From Candidula unifasciata (taxonomy: Eukaryota > Mollusca > Gastropoda > Stylommatophora > Geomitridae): a DNA stretch of 64,000 bases. This document shows positions 58,736 through 64,000 of this stretch, one piece after another. The stretch covers positions 163,333 to 227,332 of the forward strand of contig CAJHNH020000833.1 of assembly GCA_905116865.2 (NCBI GenBank). Reading direction: 5' to 3'. The position numbers and the translations under genes were made by a program. Each line of letters starts with the position of its first letter. Positions within the stretch are counted from its first letter, which is position 1. A model generated the notes under the pieces. It searched no databases and was not told the DNA's origin. It saw nothing but the letters and a program-made list of their open reading frames with translations.

Positions 58736-60815
58736 CACAGACGCAGACACATAGAAACCGACACACACAGACACTGACACACACAGACACCGACACACAC
58801 AGACATCAACAGACACTGACACACACAGACATCAACAGACACTGACACACACAGACATCAACAGACACTGACACACACAGACATCAACAGACACTGACAC
58901 ACACAGACACTGACACACACAGACACTGACACACACAGACACTGACACACACAGACACTGACACCAACAGACACTGACACACACAGACACTGACACCAAC
59001 AGACACTGACACACACAGACACTGACACACACAGACACTGACACCAACAGACACTGACACACACAGACATCAACAGACACTGACACACACAGACATCAAA
59101 CACACTGACACACACAGACACACAACACAGACACTGAACACAGACATCAACAGACACAGAACACAGACATCAACAGACACAGACACACACAGACACCGAA
59201 CACACACACACACACAAACACACACAAAGACACCCCACACACACAGACACTGACACACACAGAGACTGACACACACAGACACCACACAGACACTGACACA
59301 CACAACAGACACTGACACACACACACACACACAAAAGACACACACAGACACTGACACACACAGACATCAACAGACACTGACACACACAGACACTGACACA
59401 CACAGACACTCGGACACACACAGACATCAACACAACACTGACACAAACACAGACACACACACACACAGACACACAACAGACACGACACACACACAGACAC
59501 AACACACACAAAGACACACACACACAAAGACACACACACACATCAACACACACTGACACACACAGACACAATACACACAAACACACACAGACACTGACAC
59601 ACACAAAGACACTGACACACAAAAGACACTGACACACACAGACACGACAACACACAAAGACATCAACAGACAAGACACACACAGACACACAACAGACACT
59701 GACACACACAGACACCACAACAACACAAGACACTGACACACACAGACACGACACAACAAAGACACTGACACACACAGACACGACACACACAGACACTGAC
59801 ACACACAGACATCAACAGACAACACACTAACACACACAGACACATCAACAGACACAACACACACACACGACACACACAGACACTGACACACACAGACACA
59901 ACACACAAAGACACACACACACAAAACAGACACTGAACAAAGACACAGACACACACACACACAAGACATCACACAGACACTGACACACACAAAGACACTG
60001 ACACACAAAGACACTGACACACACAGACACTGACACACACACAGACACTGACACACACAGACAAAACACACACAACACTGACACACACAGACACTGACAC
60101 ACACAGACATCGAACAGACAAAGACACACACACACAAACACACAACAGACAAAGACACACACACACACAGACACTGACACACACAAACACACGACACACA
60201 CACAGACACGACACACACAGACACCGACACACACAGACACTGACACACAAAGACACGACACACACAAAGACACGACACACACAAAGACACGACACACACA
60301 AAGACACACACACACAAAGACACGACACACACAAAGACACGACACACACAAAGACACGACACACACAAAGACACCGACACACAGACACAAAAACAACAAA
60401 ACACCGAACACACACAAAGACACCACACACACAAAGACACCACACACACAAAGACACGACACACACAAAGACACGACACACACAAGACACACACAAAGAC
60501 ACGACACACACAAAGACACCCTACACACAAAGACACGACACACACAAAGACACCCTACACACAAAGACACCCACACACAAAGACACCCCACACACAAAGA
60601 CACCCTACACACAAAGACACCCTACACACAAAGACACCGACACACACAAAGACACGACACACACAACACCGACACACACAGACACCGACACACACAAACA
60701 CCGACACACACACAAAGACACGACACACACAAAGACACCGACACACACAAAGACACGACACACACAAAGACACGACACACACAGACACACACACACATAC
60801 AGACATACAGACATA
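58736..60815. repeat. CACACAGACA-type array, degenerate
   Basis: Starts with 16-bp units (ACACACAGACACTGAC, some with ATCAACAG) and becomes progressively irregular. From about 60230 it consists mainly of CACACACAAAGACACGA units. The plus strand is nearly free of T. Minus-strand Cys/Val/Ser-rich frames are artefacts. Confidence 0.93.
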
Positions 60816-61392
60816 CATAACACAATTTAAAAACAAACGAAGATGACAATAACACAAACGTTTAAGAAAATAACACCACACAGAAGGAGAATAAGAAGAA
60901 GGAGGTGGGGTGGGATAATAAAGAGGAAGAGAATAATAGGCATCAGCACTAGAATTTTGAGGGGGTGGAGAGTAATTGTGAGCAGTGAGGAGGAGAAGGA
61001 GAACAGTGAGAAAGAAGAATATAACGAGCATTGGCGGAGGCAAAGAATAAGAGGAAAATATTGAATAGGTGAATAATAAAGAAAATAATAGGGAGGAGAA
61101 TAATGTGTATGAGGAAGAAGAGAAGAGGAAAAAAAGAAATACTCTTGTCATTCTTTGGCACAAAGAGTTAGTTACATTCGAGAAGATTGACTTCATATGC
61201 ACTGGGTTTTATCTCGTACGTCCCAGTCTCTCTCCACAGAGCGGCTAGTTGCCTGCCTGAAGCGTCGCACAAAGTACGAAATCCTTAGCTCTAGCAGCGA
61301 TCCCTAAGAATCTTCGCAAAAATTGAACTAAACGACGCGTCAGTGACTCGAACCGACTTCAGGGTGTACGGCAAACGGCTTGACTTTTCGGC
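60816..61392. other. No gene recognised; purine-rich stretch
   Basis: 60890-61140 is GAGGAA/AATAA-rich on the plus strand. No domain-bearing frame. Confidence 0.4.
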
Positions 61393-61826
61393 ACGGAGAC
61401 CACGGACAGCACGGAGACAGACCACGGACAGCACGGAGACCACGGACAGCATGGAGACAGACCACAGACAGCACGGAGACAGACCACGGACAGCACGGAG
61501 ACCACGGACAGCATGGAGACAGACCACAGACAGCACGGAGACAGACCACAGACAGCATGGAGACAGACCACAGACAGCACGGAGACAGACCACGGACAGC
61601 ACGGAGACCACGGACAGCATGGAGACAGACCACAGACAGCACGGAGACAGTTCACGGACAGCACAGAGACAGACCACAGACAGCACGGAGACAGACCACG
61701 GACAGCACGGAGACAGACCACGGACAGCACGGAGACAGACCACGGACAGCACGGAGACAGACCACGGACAGCACGGAGACAGACCACGGACAGCACGGAG
61801 ACAGACCACGGACAGCACGGAGACGA
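61393..61826. repeat. 22-bp minisatellite, about 20 units
   Basis: The unit is approximately CACGGACAGCACGGAGACAG followed by AC. Variants are CACAGAC, AGCATGG and 15-bp shortened units. It shares the GGAGACAGAC wording with the arrays 1-4 kb to the left but is separated by unique sequence. Confidence 0.95.
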
Positions 61827-63335
61827 GACTAACAAATCGCACAGACAGTTGTACACCTCAACGAATTCCCTCGGAAGCAACTATAAAAGCATCTAAATCT
61901 GACGTGTAAAATTAGACTGAATAACATTTATACCACGTGTCACAACAGTACTACCAATACCAACATTAGTATGTACCAACAGCAACATCAACATCCTCAG
62001 CATCGACAACACTACTGGGTGCAATTAAGTCGTCAACGTGGGATTAAAATTACATAATATACCACAGTGTGGGCGCTAATAACAAATTGAAACGAAACGC
62101 CCAGCGGGGTTTTCATTGAAAGACCACTCGTCCACTGGGCGTAATTGCTAATTGCCCCGACAGATCTGTGATGGCGGGATCGACTCTGGCCAGTGGAGGA
62201 CTAGCATTTCTGGCTGTGGTTCATGTACTTCGAGACAATCGGAGACTACTGGACTTCGATGTGGACCTAAAAGAGGTTGGCGAAGGCCGACGGCTGTGAC
62301 TGTACGTCGTTAGTTTGTCCAGGTTCTTGTCCCCAGGGCCGGATTTGTGACAACACGTGTTGGTTGACACTCGCTAAATGAAAATGTTTAGAGTTGTACC
62401 GGATACACCCATACCCCCGAGTATTGGTGTACAGGTGCCCAGTGACAACTGGACGGTAACATATATATATATAAACAAAAAGACTTGTATTGTTCAACGT
62501 CGGACATCCTGTTACTTGGGACGATTGTCACTGGTGCAGAACCTGCATGTCTGTCATCTGTTACATTTCCCAACACTCCTCTCATTTCAATGAGAGAATA
62601 TTCAAAGAAAGAGCGGAGGGAAGAATTCCAAAAGGGGAACAAAACGGGCGAAAAAAGAAATGTAAACACAAAAGAAAAGTACTCACTATAGAAGGCGAAT
62701 GTGAATGGGACGAAACAGAAGCAAGAGGAAAGGGAGACACTTGATGGCAAACGGTGCCGATAAAAATTGACACCAGAAGTGTACGTGATCAGCTTAGACA
62801 ATCCGATCATGGGAATTCATGACAACTAATTGTATGTGCAGAAAATACTGAGATGACAAATCCAGACAATGTCAAGAGTGTTGAAAAATAAGCAGTTTAA
62901 CCAAACAAAACAATTGCTGAAAAGGAACCAACAATAAATATCATAAAAACTAAAAACTTGAAAATAACAAGTCCAGCACGCACTTTTGTTTGAGGGTTCG
63001 CATTCTTCCAATAAAAAAAACATCATCAGTTGTAATTAATTCTGGCTCAGTTTTTACATCGCAATCCGTGCATTTGTTGGACTGTTTTGTTGTTGGTCTC
63101 GGTAAAGACTGTGTGAGAAGTACAGGCATTTACGACCTGTTCAGTTCCTATTGTCTATTCTATGTTCGTTTTGGGTTTTTAATTACATATTCAGCTCATA
63201 CAGTGGTAGTTCATGTTTGTGCGGGATTTCTTGGCGCGTGTGTAATGTCATGATAGTAATGCTTCTATTTATAATCCAGATTAAGTCATTTTGTAAGGTA
63301 AGCTTATGATGTTTGGGCTTGTACAGGAAATAGAT
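61827..63335. other. No gene recognised
   Basis: A 42-codon frame at 62172-62300 starts MAGSTLASGGLAFLAVVHVL; I do not recognise it. An 8-bp inverted repeat, ACGCCCAG and CTGGGCGT, with a 33-base loop lies just upstream at 62098-62146. Frames at 62388-62810 on both strands have no domain. Confidence 0.35.
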
Positions 63336-63745
63336 TTCTACAGCTGAGTTCGGGAATATAGATTACTTCAGTCTTAGTGTCAGGAATATAGCTTACTTCA
63401 GTTGTAGGCAGGAATATGATTGCTTCAGTCGAGGTCGGGAATATAGTTTCTTTAGTCGAGTGTCAGGAATATAGATTGCTTTAGTCGTAGGTCGGGAATT
63501 AGATTTCTTCCGTCGTAGTGTCGGGAAAATAGTTTCTTCAGTATTTTTGGGAAGAATATAGACGTTCGCTCTAGTGTAGGAAAATAGATTTCTTTTGTTG
63601 TAGTGTCGGGGAAAATAGAGCTTTTAGTCTGTAGTGTCGGAAATATAGATTGGTTCGGGGGTATTTTCTAGAGAAAAGATTTTTTAGTCGTAGTTCAAAA
63701 AATATAGACCGCTTCAGTCTGAATTTTAGGGTATAGATCGTTTTT
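63336..63745. repeat. Degenerate tandem repeat of about 30-37 bp
   Basis: Repeated GGGAATATAGATTGCTTCAG and TCGTAGTGTC words with variable spacing, about 11 units. It is strongly diverged and so probably old. Confidence 0.8.
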
Positions 63746-64000
63746 CTGTCAAGACACTGATGCAGCTTGATTATTTGAATTGAGTTAGTAGATTTTCCTA
63801 AATGCAGTTAAGTCAGAGATATAGATATTTCGTCTATAAAATATTGAAATCTCCATGACTTCAGGGGTATCGGAAACAAAAGGAGCGAATGCTGGGTTTT
63901 ACACCATTTGGGGAAAATTTTTGCATGACAAGTAGATTTTTAAGGTAATTTTGTAGTGGTAGTGAACACGAAAACCCCCCAAAAACAAAACCACACACAC
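63746..64000. other. No gene recognised
   Basis: AT-rich sequence to the window end, ending in a short CA run. Confidence 0.4.

Noticed and set aside
57235..60545. Cys/Val/Ser-rich minus frames resembling a cysteine-rich secreted protein
   Set aside because: A translation of (CACACAGACA)n-type repeats; the composition follows the repeat, there is no signal peptide-domain structure, and all frames give similar products.

Overview
This window looks like a repeat-dominated stretch of an animal nuclear genome, most likely a mollusc and plausibly a gastropod. I see no convincing host gene: no multi-exon coding signal, no rRNA, no free-standing tRNA, no CRISPR and no bacterial-type operon. The long open frames are nearly all translations of tandem repeats whose units happen to lack stop codons. 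The lineage guess rests on three things: tRNA-headed SINEs, 3' ends of several LINE lineages with GAA or GAT tails, and a short hAT element that closely resembles the horizontally transferred SPIN family, which has been reported from a pond snail as well as from vertebrates and triatomine bugs.

Layout. 1-6.4 kb: a 34-bp minisatellite, three SINE copies and a 32-bp minisatellite with a 416-bp higher-order period. 6.8-10.4 kb: a 3-kb, 23-bp minisatellite running into a (TTC)n tract that is the GAA tail of an antisense LINE. 10.4-20 kb: microsatellites, decayed LINE ends, a reverse-transcriptase fragment at 15.7-16.8 kb, SINEs and the SPIN-like element at 19.76-19.96 kb. 20-24.4 kb: a 46/45-bp array interrupted by a 1.8-kb hAT-like element that itself carries two SINEs and an antisense LINE end. 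24.8-36.4 kb: 42-, 23-, 45-, 7-, 3-, 21- and 58-bp arrays. The 21-bp array is an in-frame heptad amplification inside a LINE coding region. 37-47.6 kb: SINE copies, LINE ends, a second small hAT-like element and arrays of 20, 94, 24, 29 and 39 bp. 47.6-60.8 kb: a several-kilobase GACACAGAGAC-type array split by an LTR retrotransposon (49074-57360, minus strand). 61.4-64 kb: a 22-bp array, mostly featureless sequence and a degenerate array of about 30 bp.

The only well-preserved protein gene is the 1165-codon gag-pol reading frame of the LTR element (51446-54943, minus). It encodes a coiled-coil N-terminus, a gag-like domain, a CCHC knuckle, an aspartic-protease-like segment and a complete Ty3/gypsy-type integrase. 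The short conserved segment that normally precedes reverse transcriptase comes after the integrase, and then the frame leaves recognisable homology. The domain order is therefore the Copia-like one (IN before RT) known from Gmr1-type gypsy elements, and reverse transcriptase and RNase H are missing. The two 2.12-kb LTRs are about 99% identical by eye, so the copy is young although it lacks RT. The best explanation is mobilisation in trans by an autonomous relative.

Tandem arrays occupy roughly a third of the window by my estimate. All family assignments are from reading the sequence and from memory of the families; no search was run.
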